A stretch of 64,000 nucleotides of DNA. Origin: an uncultured Flavobacteriaceae bacterium (GTDB lineage Bacteria > Bacteroidota > Bacteroidia > Flavobacteriales > Flavobacteriaceae). Made by a program: the position numbers and the translations under genes. The notes beneath the pieces were generated by a model that was given only the letters and a program-made list of their open reading frames with translations, was not told where the DNA came from and ran no database searches. This document shows, in pieces, positions 18,058 through 27,491 of the stretch (its first letter is position 1; every line of letters starts with the position of its first letter). Location of the stretch: the NCBI GenBank assembly GCA_947495135.1, contig CANLXN010000004.1, positions 342,952 to 406,951 on the forward strand, read 5' to 3'.

Positions 18058-19638
18058 ATGATTCCAGAAGGTATTAGCTTACGGCCCAAATCTGAGTGGA
18101 CAAATTCACATGAAAATTTTACACAAGATTTAATTAAAGATGCCTCATTTAAACTTAGAAATCCGACAGGAACATCTGGATGGGATAGATACAATTCTAC
18201 TACTAAAAATTTTCAATGGTTAATCAATCATGCTATTGAAAGAAATATAAGACTGCGCGCCATGGGAAGAGGCTGGTCGTTTTCTAAGGTAGGAGTTAGT
18301 AATGGAGGAATTATTGATACCCTTTCATTGAATTTTTCATTTAAAGTAGGTACGAAGGATATTGATCCAGCGTATAATAATAGTCCGGAAGACCTGTATT
18401 TTTTACAATGTGGAACTAAAATCCATCAAATCAACACCAGACTTGCTAGAAAAAAACCACAGCGTTCCATTAAAGCATCTGGGGCCAGTAATGGGCAAAC
18501 CATTGCAGGCGCACTTTCAACTGGGACGCATGGAGCCGCCTTTAACGTAGGGGCTGTTCAAGACTTTGTTGTGGGTTTACATATAATCACAGCCGTTGAT
18601 AAACACGTTTGGATCGAACGAGCATCCTATCCTGTAACCTCAAATACTTGGACCGATCGAATAGAAGTAGATGAGGTCATAAAAGACGACGAAATATTCA
18701 ATGCAGCGTTGGTTAGTTTTGGAAGTTTCGGGTTTATTCATGGAATTATGATTGAAACCGAACCACAGTTTTTATTAGAAGAACACCGTATTGGAAATAT
18801 CCCATTTAGTGCTCCGTTAAAAAAGGCCATGACCCAGTTAGACTTTAGTGATTTATCGTTAGAGGGTGCAGCTTCCGGTAATGAATTGTATCATTTTGAA
18901 GTGCTTTTCAATTTGCATAATTTTAAACCTGGTAATGCAGAAAAGGGAGCTTTTTTAAAGTACATGTTTAAAAAGCCTTTTGATCCAAATGAAATAGACC
19001 TACTCCCATCAAGTAAGTTCAAATACGGTGAAGATTTGTTAGGTATTATTTCGAGTCTTTTAGATCGCCTTCAGCTTATTTCGGATGCGTTAATACCTCC
19101 ATTGGTGAATTTAATGTTTAAGGATGCGTTTGAGCCAAGGCCACCCCAAACTGGAACCATTGGAGAGATCTTTAATTTCACAAAATTTAGAGGACAAGTA
19201 GCCAGCGCCGCCATAGGAATAGCTGCCGAGGATTCTGCCAAGGTGTTAGAAATTATAATGGAAGTAAACAAACAGCAACCATTTCCTGGAGGTCTTGCTT
19301 TGCGCTATGTAAAAGGTACAAAAGCAACACTTGGTTTCACGAAATTTTCTAAAACCTGTGTGTTAGAAATGGACGGACTAGAAAGCAATGCTTCAAGGAA
19401 GTTTTTTGAGGCCGTCTGGAACAGGTTTGAACAGGAACAAATATTGTATACGCTGCACTGGGGTAAGATTAATTTCAATCTCAATAAAACAAGAGTGTTG
19501 AGGATGTACGGAGCGGCTATGGTGCAATCATGGATTGATACACGCAACCAATTAATGACTATTCCTTCGATGGCCGTATTTACAAATGAATTTATGGAGC
19601 GATGTGGCTTAGATAAAGTGAAAGGTGCGATTACGTAA
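18058..19638 (+). CDS. FAD-linked oxidase of the VAO/PCMH type
   Basis: A 526-residue flavoprotein. The PCMH-type FAD domain lies in about the first 230 residues: IRLRAMGRGWSFS, then GASNGQTIAGALSTGTHG (the His is a common site of covalent FAD in this family), then FGSFGFIHGIMIE. The C-terminal half is the substrate cap, ending near EQEQILYTLHWGKINFN. Family members oxidise sugar lactones, aldonolactones or sterols and make hydrogen peroxide or reduce an acceptor; the substrate here is not predictable. No signal peptide is seen. It directly follows the Bor-like lipoprotein. Confidence 0.82.
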   Translation: MIPEGISLRPKSEWTNSHENFTQDLIKDASFKLRNPTGTSGWDRYNSTTKNFQWLINHAIERNIRLRAMGRGWSFSKVGVSNGGIIDTLSLNFSFKVGTKDIDPAYNNSPEDLYFLQCGTKIHQINTRLARKKPQRSIKASGASNGQTIAGALSTGTHGAAFNVGAVQDFVVGLHIITAVDKHVWIERASYPVTSNTWTDRIEVDEVIKDDEIFNAALVSFGSFGFIHGIMIETEPQFLLEEHRIGNIPFSAPLKKAMTQLDFSDLSLEGAASGNELYHFEVLFNLHNFKPGNAEKGAFLKYMFKKPFDPNEIDLLPSSKFKYGEDLLGIISSLLDRLQLISDALIPPLVNLMFKDAFEPRPPQTGTIGEIFNFTKFRGQVASAAIGIAAEDSAKVLEIIMEVNKQQPFPGGLALRYVKGTKATLGFTKFSKTCVLEMDGLESNASRKFFEAVWNRFEQEQILYTLHWGKINFNLNKTRVLRMYGAAMVQSWIDTRNQLMTIPSMAVFTNEFMERCGLDKVKGAIT

Positions 19639-19662
19639 TGATGGTGCCCATTTTATTTCAAT

Positions 19663-20457
19663 CTAATCCTGCCCCTTCAAAATAAGCAAAGGTTTGCTGG
19701 TGTGGAATTCTTTTTTCATTACAGAATTCTTTTCCCATAGCTTTTTGAAGAAACCTCTTTTGCGTCTAAGTACACAAAGCATATCTGGATTATGCGATTG
19801 AAAATGTTCTAATACACCTTGGAAAATAGTCGCGTTTTCTGTTTCGGTCAAAGATGACTTTAATGCTTGTAGCTCCTTGTTAATTGCTCCAGCTTCTTCT
19901 GGTGCGTCTGGAGTTTTTACATGGAGCAAATTAATTTCTGCGTTAAAAAGTTCAGCTATTTCTTTTAAAGGGTCTAAGACTCCTTCTCGCTCTATCTGAC
20001 CACTCTTAACGGCCAATAAGATGTTTTCTATTCTGGCAAATGGATACGCTCTAGGTACCACTAGTACTGGAATATCACTTTGCTTTACAATTTTTCCTGT
20101 AACACTTCCCAGGTATACTTCATTTTGTATCTCTAAACTTTGAGGAGAAAGAATGATTAAATCGATATCCACCATTTTAGCAACGCGTTGGATAGCTTCA
20201 AAAGGGTCTCCTTTAATTGGTCTCGAGATCACCTCAACTCCTTCTGTATCCACCTTGCTCAAAATATTCTCTAAGATCTCTTCACTGTCATCTATTAAAA
20301 GTTGATTCACTTTGGTGAGCCCACCTACTTTTGAGAATTCTTTATAAATATTAATCAGATAAATTTTGGCTTCCATTAATTTAGCCAACTCAACGGCATA
20401 ACGCAAATTACTTATTCCACTATCTACTGAACCAACAGGAACTAAAATATTTTTCAT
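19663..20457 (-). CDS. Universal stress protein, two Usp domains
   Basis: A 264-residue cytoplasmic protein of two tandem UspA-like domains (about 1-138 and 142-262). The first begins MKNILVPVGSVDSGISNLRY and has GSVTGKIVKQSDIPVLVV, a version of the G-2x-G-9x ATP-binding loop; the second begins IENILLAVKSGQ and has lost the clear ATP loop. Such proteins help survival under stress by an unsettled mechanism. It converges on the FAD oxidase with a 24-nt gap and diverges from the GNAT gene. Confidence 0.9.
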   Translation of the reverse strand: MKNILVPVGSVDSGISNLRYAVELAKLMEAKIYLINIYKEFSKVGGLTKVNQLLIDDSEEILENILSKVDTEGVEVISRPIKGDPFEAIQRVAKMVDIDLIILSPQSLEIQNEVYLGSVTGKIVKQSDIPVLVVPRAYPFARIENILLAVKSGQIEREGVLDPLKEIAELFNAEINLLHVKTPDAPEEAGAINKELQALKSSLTETENATIFQGVLEHFQSHNPDMLCVLRRKRGFFKKLWEKNSVMKKEFHTSKPLLILKGQD

Positions 20458-20563
20458 GATTTTACTATTTATTTAAAGAATGTCTTATTAATTCAACATA
20501 GATATTTAGCGTCTTTCTTAAGATCATGTATCTTTAAATTCGGTACAAAATTAATCCTAAAAA

Positions 20564-21064
20564 ATGATTCGACTAGCAAAACTTTCAGAAATTGAGGAAA
20601 TTATGGCAATTACACGGGCCTGTGCCGCAAAAATGGTGGCCAATAATATTTATCAGTGGAACGAGGAATACCCCAATATAGAAGCCTTTCGGAAAGATGT
20701 AGCACGGGACGAACTATTTGTTTTACTTATAAATAATAACATTTCGGCCTGTATAACTATTTCTTCGGAAAAGGACGAGGAATACAATGCCATCGATTGG
20801 TTAACTCCTGATGGAAATCAGATTTATATTCATCGTCTAGCAGTACACCCTACCTTTCAGCACCAAGGATTTGCCAAAGAACTGATGAACTTTGCCGAGA
20901 AACTTTCAGTAGAAAAAAAAGCAGTTTCTGTACGTCTAGATACGTTCAGTAAAAATAAAAGAAATCAAAAATTCTACGAAGCTAGAGGATATCAACGTTT
21001 AGGTGATGTGTATTTCCCAAGACAAACAAAATATCCCTTCCACTGCTATGAACTTGTTTTATAG
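20564..21064 (+). CDS. GNAT-family N-acetyltransferase
   Basis: A 166-residue acetyl-CoA-dependent acetyltransferase. The core is visible: IYIHRLAVHPTFQHQGFAKE (motif A, with the Q/RxxGxA-type pyrophosphate loop), VRLDTFSKNKRNQKFYEARG and a final beta strand. TATCTTTA at 20529-20536 resembles a -7 box 27 nt before the start. Its stop lies 3 nt from the stop of the convergent T9SS gene, with no terminator visible between. The acceptor substrate is unknown. Confidence 0.9.
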   Translation: MIRLAKLSEIEEIMAITRACAAKMVANNIYQWNEEYPNIEAFRKDVARDELFVLLINNNISACITISSEKDEEYNAIDWLTPDGNQIYIHRLAVHPTFQHQGFAKELMNFAEKLSVEKKAVSVRLDTFSKNKRNQKFYEARGYQRLGDVYFPRQTKYPFHCYELVL

Positions 21065-21067
21065 CCG

Positions 21068-22798
21068 TTATCTAGCGATCGAAAAATTTCCACTAATAAC
21101 ACGGTTATCTGAAGTAAATGCCTTGTACCAATATCCGTCCGAGGGCATTGTACTCCCATTGTAGCTTCCGTCCCATCCTTCAGAATTTGGATTCAATCTA
21201 ATAAGCAACTTCCCGAACCGATCGAAAATAAGTATTCTAGTAAGCGGTAATGGATCAATGAGCGGGGGAACATATTGCCAAAAATCGTTAATTCCATCGC
21301 CATTGGGAGAAAAATAAGGCGGAAATCCAGGAGGAGCCAGGGCTAATTTGAACTCACGTTCCACAATACCACACCCTTTTTTATCTCTTACATAGACCGT
21401 ATAAGTCCCTGTATTTAAATTAACAATAACGTTATCATCATTATAAATTCCCTCTGGATCATTTAGAGAAAATTCATAATCTCCATTCCCAGAAACGTTA
21501 ACCGTAACCGTGAAAAAACCTCCATCTTCAACAATCCCTAAAGATTCTATAACCGCCGCAGAGGACGAATTTACCGTAAATTCTTTGGTGCTCGGACATT
21601 CAATCGATTCTCCTTCTTGATTCACCACATTATACGCTTCATATCGATAGGGTCCAGTTTCTGAAATATCAACAAACGACTCAATTGAAATCAATTCTTC
21701 AGAACCCGTAGGAAGAATTTGATACCACCTAAATCCATCGGCTATATCTGGGGTAGTGATTCGGGTGGGCACCTCATTTTCACAAATTCCTACCTCATCT
21801 GGAAAGTTAATTTCCGGATTTAAAACTACCAGTTCTCCAGTATCTTCGTCAATAAACGGTCCGCATCCTAAAATGGTAGAAAAAGATTCCTGTCCACAGT
21901 CCTGCGCCTCCCCTGCTTCATTGAATGGAATAACCTGAATGAAGTAAGTGCTATTAGGTTCGAAGTTTAACACAAATGTGGAGTTAGTGGTAAAGACAGC
22001 ATTATCTAACACGTCGTTTACAAAAGGAGAACGTCCCATATTTACAATATATCCCGTTGCCTCTGGTATTGCAACCCATTCTATTAAGGGCGATAAGGCC
22101 ACATTAATGGCTCCGTCCAATGGTGTGATGAGCTGCGTACATCCAGGTGGATCTCCTAAAGAAGCCGTGGTAAAACTCTCCTCTGGACAACTCGTAGCAT
22201 TTCCATTTTCATTATATGGAATAATGAGCACGAATATCTGGGTATTTATAGGAAAATCTACAGTGGGATTGAAGAACAACACGTTCCCTACATCTAAATT
22301 ATCGATTATATCGCCTAAACCTGGTGCGGTTCCTAAAGTCAATCGATATCCTATTGCTCTAGGGGCATAACTCCAATTGAGGTTGGTGGCAATGTTGACA
22401 TTTTGTGCGCCATCCAGCGGAGATGTAAGTTCTGAGCACGTCGGAATAGTAGTCACATTTTCTGTGAAAAACGATTGGCTCGGACACACAATATCGGGTT
22501 GATCGAAAAAGAATAGTGTAATGGTCACAAATATTTGTGAGGACTCTGGCAAGCCAACTGGAGGGGTAAAACTTGTATCGCTTCCAACCGCTTGTTCGTT
22601 TACAATATCTGTACCTCCAGACGTCGTTCCAATAGAAACTATATATCCTGTAACTCCTACCACTTCTTCCCAACTAATCTCAGTACTAATGGAGACATTG
22701 GTCGAATTAGCTATTGGATCTAGAAGATTTGGACATTCTTGGGCGAACGAGAGCGTGCTCATTAACAAACAAGTAATATAGAGAATCCCGTAACGCAT
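21068..22798 (-). CDS. Secreted protein with Fn3/Ig-like repeats and type-B T9SS (CHU_C) domain
   Basis: A 576-residue exported protein. Signal peptide about 1-20 (MRYGILYITCLLMSTLSFAQ). Three Fn3-like repeats each start with a Cys followed by a Pro-rich turn and N-V-sequence (CPNLLDPIANSTNVS; CSELTSPLDGAQNVN; CTQLITPLDGAINVA) over residues 22-310. A further Ig/PKD-like stretch follows. The C-terminal domain (about 490-576) has FSPNGDGINDFW, FDRFGKLL and GYWYKAF, the CHU_C gliding-associated domain used for type-B type IX secretion. The protein should be exported and held at the cell surface; adhesion is a plausible but untested role. Confidence 0.88.
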   Translation of the reverse strand: MRYGILYITCLLMSTLSFAQECPNLLDPIANSTNVSISTEISWEEVVGVTGYIVSIGTTSGGTDIVNEQAVGSDTSFTPPVGLPESSQIFVTITLFFFDQPDIVCPSQSFFTENVTTIPTCSELTSPLDGAQNVNIATNLNWSYAPRAIGYRLTLGTAPGLGDIIDNLDVGNVLFFNPTVDFPINTQIFVLIIPYNENGNATSCPEESFTTASLGDPPGCTQLITPLDGAINVALSPLIEWVAIPEATGYIVNMGRSPFVNDVLDNAVFTTNSTFVLNFEPNSTYFIQVIPFNEAGEAQDCGQESFSTILGCGPFIDEDTGELVVLNPEINFPDEVGICENEVPTRITTPDIADGFRWYQILPTGSEELISIESFVDISETGPYRYEAYNVVNQEGESIECPSTKEFTVNSSSAAVIESLGIVEDGGFFTVTVNVSGNGDYEFSLNDPEGIYNDDNVIVNLNTGTYTVYVRDKKGCGIVEREFKLALAPPGFPPYFSPNGDGINDFWQYVPPLIDPLPLTRILIFDRFGKLLIRLNPNSEGWDGSYNGSTMPSDGYWYKAFTSDNRVISGNFSIAR

Positions 22799-22999
22799 TT
22801 TAGAATTTGCTTTTATTGCATGGAGGATTAATTCTAATCCTTGAACACCAAAAAATCCTTGTTTCTTGTTGAAGCAATTTTTCTGTTTTTTTTCTTTTGT
22901 TAGCAGTAGTTGAGCAATTTTTAAGGAAAGGTACTAATTTTTAAAACTAAAATCTGCTATATGTATTGTTATGAAACCCTTTTAAGTTAATTTTAATTA

Positions 23000-24343
23000 T
23001 TGGAAACTGTTAAAACGAATATTTCTTTCGGGCGTATTCAACAATTAGCCATTCCGGCTATTGTTGCGGGAGTTGCAGAACCTGTTCTTTCGAGCACAGA
23101 TGCTGCTGTGGTTGGAAACATAGCGACCTACGGAACAGAATCTTTAGCCGCAGTAGGAATTGTTGGAACGTTCCTTTCTGCCCTTATTTGGATCTTAGGA
23201 CAAACCCGAAGTGTAATTTCTGCAATTGTATCTCAAAATTTGGGGGCCGGTAAAATCGATAGTCTAAAAACGTTTCCCGGACAGGCCATTTTTTTTAACA
23301 TAGGGTTGAGCATAGTACTTATATTTTCAACCTATTTTTTTGTGGAAGAAATTTTTCGCTTACTCAATGCAGATGGGATGATTCTAGATCTTAGTATTGA
23401 TTATTACAGAATACGTGTATGGGGGTTCCCATTAACGCTTTTCACCTTTGCCGTTTTTGGCCTTTTTAGAGGATTGCAAAATACCTTTTGGCCCATGATT
23501 ATTGCGGCTATTGGAGCAGGACTTAATATTGGACTTGATTTTATGTTGGTATATGGAATCGAAGGATGGATCGAACCAATGAATGTAGAAGGTGCGGCTT
23601 GGGCAAGTCTCATTTCACAAATGGTCATGGCCTTGTTAGCATTAATTCTATTGCTCAAAAAAACGAATATTTCTCTTAAACTAGGTAAAAAAATTCATCC
23701 TGAAATCTATCGGCTTATTCCAATGAGCGCTAATCTGTTTGTACGAGCGTTAGCGTTAAATACTGCATTAATTATTGCAACCAGAGAAGCAACTGCTTTA
23801 GGGAAAGAATACATTGCGGCCCATACGATCGCTTTTAATATCTGGATTTTTGTAGCTTTCTTCTTAGACGGATATGGTGCTGCGGGCAATATTTTAGGAG
23901 GAAAATTAGTGGGAGAAAAGAATTTCAAAGCATTATGGACCTTGACCAAAAGAGTAAATATGTACAATTTGGGCGTGGCAGCAGTCCTAATCCTTATTGC
24001 ATTTTTACTCTACAAACCACTAGGGTCTGTCTTTAATAAGGACCCCGATGTTCTTACTGTTTTCTACGGTATGTTTTATATGGTCATCCTTACGTTCCCC
24101 TTTAACTCACTTGCTTTTACGCTCGATTCTATTTTCAAAGGGCTCGGAGAAATGGGCTTTTTACGAAACGTTTTGTTAGGAGCTACAGTACTTGGGTTTA
24201 TTCCAATGGTCTATTTTTCAAAATACATGGGCTGGGGCTTAACGGGCATTTGGATAGCACTTCTTATTTGGGTGGCATGGCGTGCAGTCGCACTCATTAT
24301 TAAATTCAAAAGAAAGTATATTCCTTTGATAGGAAATAAATAA
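23000..24343 (+). CDS. MATE-family multidrug/metabolite exporter (DinF-like)
   Basis: A 447-residue membrane protein with about 12 hydrophobic helices in the two-bundle MATE layout. The first repeat opens IQQLAIPAIVAGVAEPVLSS and the second near LIPMSANLFVRALALNTALI. These proteins export cationic drugs or metabolites using a sodium or proton gradient. The start is TTG at 23000; the MATE-typical N-terminus begins about ten residues later and no ATG fits. It heads a run of same-strand genes (small membrane protein, QueD, LpxH, hydrolase). Confidence 0.9.
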   Translation: METVKTNISFGRIQQLAIPAIVAGVAEPVLSSTDAAVVGNIATYGTESLAAVGIVGTFLSALIWILGQTRSVISAIVSQNLGAGKIDSLKTFPGQAIFFNIGLSIVLIFSTYFFVEEIFRLLNADGMILDLSIDYYRIRVWGFPLTLFTFAVFGLFRGLQNTFWPMIIAAIGAGLNIGLDFMLVYGIEGWIEPMNVEGAAWASLISQMVMALLALILLLKKTNISLKLGKKIHPEIYRLIPMSANLFVRALALNTALIIATREATALGKEYIAAHTIAFNIWIFVAFFLDGYGAAGNILGGKLVGEKNFKALWTLTKRVNMYNLGVAAVLILIAFLLYKPLGSVFNKDPDVLTVFYGMFYMVILTFPFNSLAFTLDSIFKGLGEMGFLRNVLLGATVLGFIPMVYFSKYMGWGLTGIWIALLIWVAWRAVALIIKFKRKYIPLIGNK

Positions 24344-24364
24344 CTTTGCAAAAAAATTAATACA

Positions 24365-24493
24365 ATGGACATCCTACAATTTTTAAGCGGAAATGGGCTT
24401 TTCATGATCTTAGGGCTTTTTGTTGCGGTTGCAGTCTTATACAACAAAGCGAAAACAAGAAGGCAGTTTAAAAGACCGTCAAACAAGAAATAA
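24365..24493 (+). CDS. Small single-span membrane protein, 42 residues
   Basis: ATG at 24365 to TAA at 24493. It has one hydrophobic helix (LFMILGLFVAVAVLY) followed by a strongly basic tail (KAKTRRQFKRPSNKK), giving a cytoplasmic C-terminus by the positive-inside rule. A full TAnnTTTG box, TAACTTTG at 24341-24348, overlaps the MATE stop codon 16 nt before this ATG, and queD starts 5 nt after its stop, so it is likely the first gene of a short operon. Function unknown. Confidence 0.6.
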   Translation: MDILQFLSGNGLFMILGLFVAVAVLYNKAKTRRQFKRPSNKK

Positions 24494-24498
24494 ATAAC

Positions 24499-24951
24499 AT
24501 GAGCAACATACGCATCACTAAGCAATTTTCATTCGAAACGGGACACGCGCTTTATGGATATGATGGCAAATGCCGAAATGTTCATGGCCACAGCTATAAA
24601 CTGTCGGTAACTGTTTTTGGAACACCTATAAGTGATGCAAATCATGTAAAATTTGGAATGGTAATCGACTTCGGAGATTTGAAAAAAATTGTGAAGGAAG
24701 AGATTGTCGATGTATTCGATCATGCTACTGTTTTCAATAAGAACACCCCTCATGTTGAATTAGCAAAAGAATTGAGCGACCGAGGACACAATGTGCTTTT
24801 AGTAGACTATCAACCAACCAGCGAAATGATGGTGATCGATTTCGCAGAAAAAATAAAAAAGTATCTTCCAAAGAATATTCAACTTCACTCGCTGAGACTT
24901 CAAGAAACAGCAACGAGCTATGCCGAATGGTTTGCGAGTGATAATGCCTAA
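24499..24951 (+). CDS. queD: 6-pyruvoyl-tetrahydropterin synthase / 6-carboxytetrahydropterin synthase family
   Basis: A 150-residue zinc enzyme that converts dihydroneopterin triphosphate to a tetrahydropterin, for queuosine (QueD) or biopterin. The zinc His residues are His-16, His-29 and His-31; the catalytic Cys-25 is in the CxxxHGH motif KCRNVHGHSY. FDHATVFN and LQETATSYAEW complete the active site. QueD is the usual role in Flavobacteria, but no other queuosine gene is in the window, so the choice between QueD and PTPS is inferred. It starts 5 nt after the small membrane protein gene. Confidence 0.85.
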   Translation: MSNIRITKQFSFETGHALYGYDGKCRNVHGHSYKLSVTVFGTPISDANHVKFGMVIDFGDLKKIVKEEIVDVFDHATVFNKNTPHVELAKELSDRGHNVLLVDYQPTSEMMVIDFAEKIKKYLPKNIQLHSLRLQETATSYAEWFASDNA

Positions 24952-25038
24952 CGGTTGATTTTATAAAACGTAGCATCATAAAACGATAACTGCGCACTGA
25001 ATACCTTCAACTGACTACTGATTTACTATCTTTGCCCA

Positions 25039-25794
25039 ATGCAAATTCCTCCAGGAAAAAAAATATACTTTTCAAGCGACAACCACCTTGGAGCTCCCAC
25101 AGCGGAGGAAAGCCTCCCTCGTGAGAAAAAATTTGTTCGCTGGCTAGACGAGATTAAAGAAGATGCCGCAGCTATTTTTTTACTTGGAGATTTATTCGAT
25201 TTTTGGTTTGAGTATAGAACAGTAGTTCCCAAAGGATTTGCAAGGGTGATTGGTAAACTTGCAGAAATCACAGATAGCGGTATTCCAGTCTACTTCTTTG
25301 TAGGAAACCACGATCTTTGGATGAAAGACTATTTCGAAAAGGAACTAAATATACCTACGTATCGCGATTGCAAAGAATTTACATTCAACGACAAAGTCTT
25401 TTTAATGGGGCATGGTGATGGAAAAGGCCCAGGAGACAAAGGGTATAAAAGAATGAAAAAGGTTTTTACCAACCCTATTTTTCGATGGTTATTTCGATGG
25501 TTCCATCCAGAATTAGGGATGCGTCTTGCACAATATCTTTCTGTAAAAAACAAGCTTATTTCTGGGGAAGAAGACAAGAAATTTTTAGGAGAAGAAAACG
25601 AATGGCTCGCCCTTTATGCAAAACGCAAACTAGAGCGTAAGCATTACGACTACTTCGTGTTCGGGCATAGACACCTTCCTATGGAAATTCAGGTTGGAGA
25701 AAATTCTACCTATTTCAATCTAGGCGACTGGATCACTCAGTATACTTATGGGGTTTTTGACGGGGAGAAGTTTCAATTGCTCGAATATAAATAG
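25039..25794 (+). CDS. lpxH: UDP-2,3-diacylglucosamine diphosphatase (LpxH)
   Basis: A 251-residue calcineurin-type metallophosphoesterase that removes UMP from UDP-2,3-diacylglucosamine in lipid A synthesis at the inner membrane. The metal-site motifs are all present: SSDNHLG, GDLFDFWFEY, GNHDLW, GHGDGKGPGD and GHRHLP. Length and the DLFDFWF block match LpxH/LpxH2 rather than a generic phosphoesterase. TATCTTTG at 25027-25034 is a full -7 match only 4 nt before the ATG, suggesting a very short or absent leader. Confidence 0.88.
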   Translation: MQIPPGKKIYFSSDNHLGAPTAEESLPREKKFVRWLDEIKEDAAAIFLLGDLFDFWFEYRTVVPKGFARVIGKLAEITDSGIPVYFFVGNHDLWMKDYFEKELNIPTYRDCKEFTFNDKVFLMGHGDGKGPGDKGYKRMKKVFTNPIFRWLFRWFHPELGMRLAQYLSVKNKLISGEEDKKFLGEENEWLALYAKRKLERKHYDYFVFGHRHLPMEIQVGENSTYFNLGDWITQYTYGVFDGEKFQLLEYK

Positions 25795-25831
25795 GCTCCC
25801 AGAATTTAGTACCTTTCGTAAAATCTACTAT

Positions 25832-26761
25832 ATGAAATCTGCTTTTGTCGGGTTATTACTTATTGGCTTGGTTTATTCCTGCAAGCCATATACCTCTACC
25901 ACCACCAAACCTGACCAAATTACCTATACGCAATTTAGAAATGATCAGTCTAGCTTTTCTTCTATAGAAGGCACTATAAAATATATCGACAAGGGAAAGG
26001 GTGAGGTAATTTTACTTTTACACGGGATTCCAACATCTGGTTGGCTCTACCGAAATATGATCGATGAACTAGCAAAAACCAATCGTGTAATTGTGCCCGA
26101 TATGCTAGGCTTTGGTAGTAGCGATTCTCCCAAAGGATATGAAATTTATTCGGAAGAGAACCACGGACGAAGAATTCTTGCGCTAATGGATTCACTCAAC
26201 ATTGAAAAATGGACACACGTAATGCATGACGCTGGCGGACTTTGGACTTGGGAGTTACTAAAACAAGAATCGCATCGTTTCAAGAATTTAGTGATTTTAA
26301 ATACTATTATCTACGAGGAAGGATTTCAACCCCCTATTCGATTTAAAAAAGGCTTTACGGCGCGTATTGCAATGTGGAGCTACAGGAATAAGATTACCAC
26401 CAATATGATGCTTAGAGGGCTTCTTAAGTCTGGCTTAATCGAACATAATTTGAATAAAACAGATATCGAAGGCTATAAAATTCCATTGAAAGAAGGGAAA
26501 ACCAGAGGAATGTATTATTTCTTTACCCAAACTTGCAATGAACTACCCAACTATTCTGAGGTTTTGAGTCAATTTAAAAGGCCTGTAACTATCATCTGGG
26601 GCGAGGAAGATGAATTTTTGCTTTGGCAATCTCAAGCCAATCGTGTTAAATCCGATTTAAATATTTCAGAAGAAAACATTCACCTCTTGAAGGCGAAACA
26701 CTTCATTCAGGAAGAGGAACCTCAAGAAATCATAAAGATTATTTTGCAAAGTTTGAAATGA
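25832..26761 (+). CDS. Lipoprotein alpha/beta hydrolase, haloalkane dehalogenase/epoxide hydrolase-like
   Basis: A 309-residue hydrolase. The start at 25832 gives a lipoprotein signal (MKSAFVGLLLIGLVYSC), which the longer reading from 25748 would bury, so this start is chosen. HGIPTSGWLYRN is the oxyanion region. The nucleophile is Asp in MHDAGGLW (about residue 133), as in haloalkane dehalogenases and epoxide hydrolases, not Ser. IIWGEEDEF and AKHFIQEEEP carry the acid and His. Surface lipidation is uncommon for this family. The substrate is unknown. Confidence 0.82.
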   Translation: MKSAFVGLLLIGLVYSCKPYTSTTTKPDQITYTQFRNDQSSFSSIEGTIKYIDKGKGEVILLLHGIPTSGWLYRNMIDELAKTNRVIVPDMLGFGSSDSPKGYEIYSEENHGRRILALMDSLNIEKWTHVMHDAGGLWTWELLKQESHRFKNLVILNTIIYEEGFQPPIRFKKGFTARIAMWSYRNKITTNMMLRGLLKSGLIEHNLNKTDIEGYKIPLKEGKTRGMYYFFTQTCNELPNYSEVLSQFKRPVTIIWGEEDEFLLWQSQANRVKSDLNISEENIHLLKAKHFIQEEEPQEIIKIILQSLK

Positions 26762-26813
26762 AAAGTATTCGTTTCATAAAGCCTATCCAATACTTAACTT
26801 GTAACAGTTGGAA

Positions 26814-27431
26814 TTACTTTAAGAGATATTCTAGCGTAATAAGGTCTAAACGACCATCTGCTAAGAGACCTTTTCGCTCTTCAAAACTTCTAAGCGCATT
26901 AAATGTTTCTGTTCTAAACAAACCGTCACGGCGAATAGAATCTCCGTTTTCGACAAGTAATCGCTGTATTTCGTAGATAAAGGCATTTCGCTCTCCCAAC
27001 CTTAGGGTGTTTCCTTTGGGATCTGCATTAAACATTTTATAGACAAGTTGATTCCTCATATCCTCTTCTGAAAGAGTTTGCTCTACCTCAGGCTCCGCAA
27101 CTTTGGTGTTTAACAATTGTGATTCGTAGTATTTTACGGCTCCCAATTTTTTGTTGTATTCTGAAACGGCCGCCACGGTTTGAGCATCGTCATCTTCTGG
27201 ATTTCTAACATCTATTTCATTGGCTCCCCATTGAGTAATCACATACCCATTTAAGGCTTCAACGGCTTGGTAATAGTTCATTAATAAATCCTTGTTGGAG
27301 TGATTGGCATCTACTACTTGTTCCGCCTTGTAATGGTAATTAGGCGGATGGAAACGTTGCCATTTCTCGTAAAAGTTATAACCCAAAATACCAATAATAA
27401 CGAGTAGTAAAAAAATGATGATCTGTTTCAT
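26814..27431 (-). CDS. Membrane-anchored protein with peptidoglycan-binding-like C-terminus
   Basis: A 205-residue protein with one N-terminal membrane helix (IIIFLLLVIIGILGYNFY) and a periplasmic body. The last 60 residues (AFIYEIQRLLVENGDSIRRD, then GLFRTETFNALRSFEERKGL) follow the three-helix pattern of peptidoglycan-binding domain 1: vQ.lL...G..., DG.fg..T..Al..Fq. The middle is acidic and helical. I know of no named function. It converges with the lipoprotein hydrolase gene. Confidence 0.6.
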   Translation of the reverse strand: MKQIIIFLLLVIIGILGYNFYEKWQRFHPPNYHYKAEQVVDANHSNKDLLMNYYQAVEALNGYVITQWGANEIDVRNPEDDDAQTVAAVSEYNKKLGAVKYYESQLLNTKVAEPEVEQTLSEEDMRNQLVYKMFNADPKGNTLRLGERNAFIYEIQRLLVENGDSIRRDGLFRTETFNALRSFEERKGLLADGRLDLITLEYLLK

Positions 27432-27491
27432 GGTTAGTTGGTTTTCAGTATAAAAATAAGAAAACCTTTTTAACCATGGGCTAACTGCATA

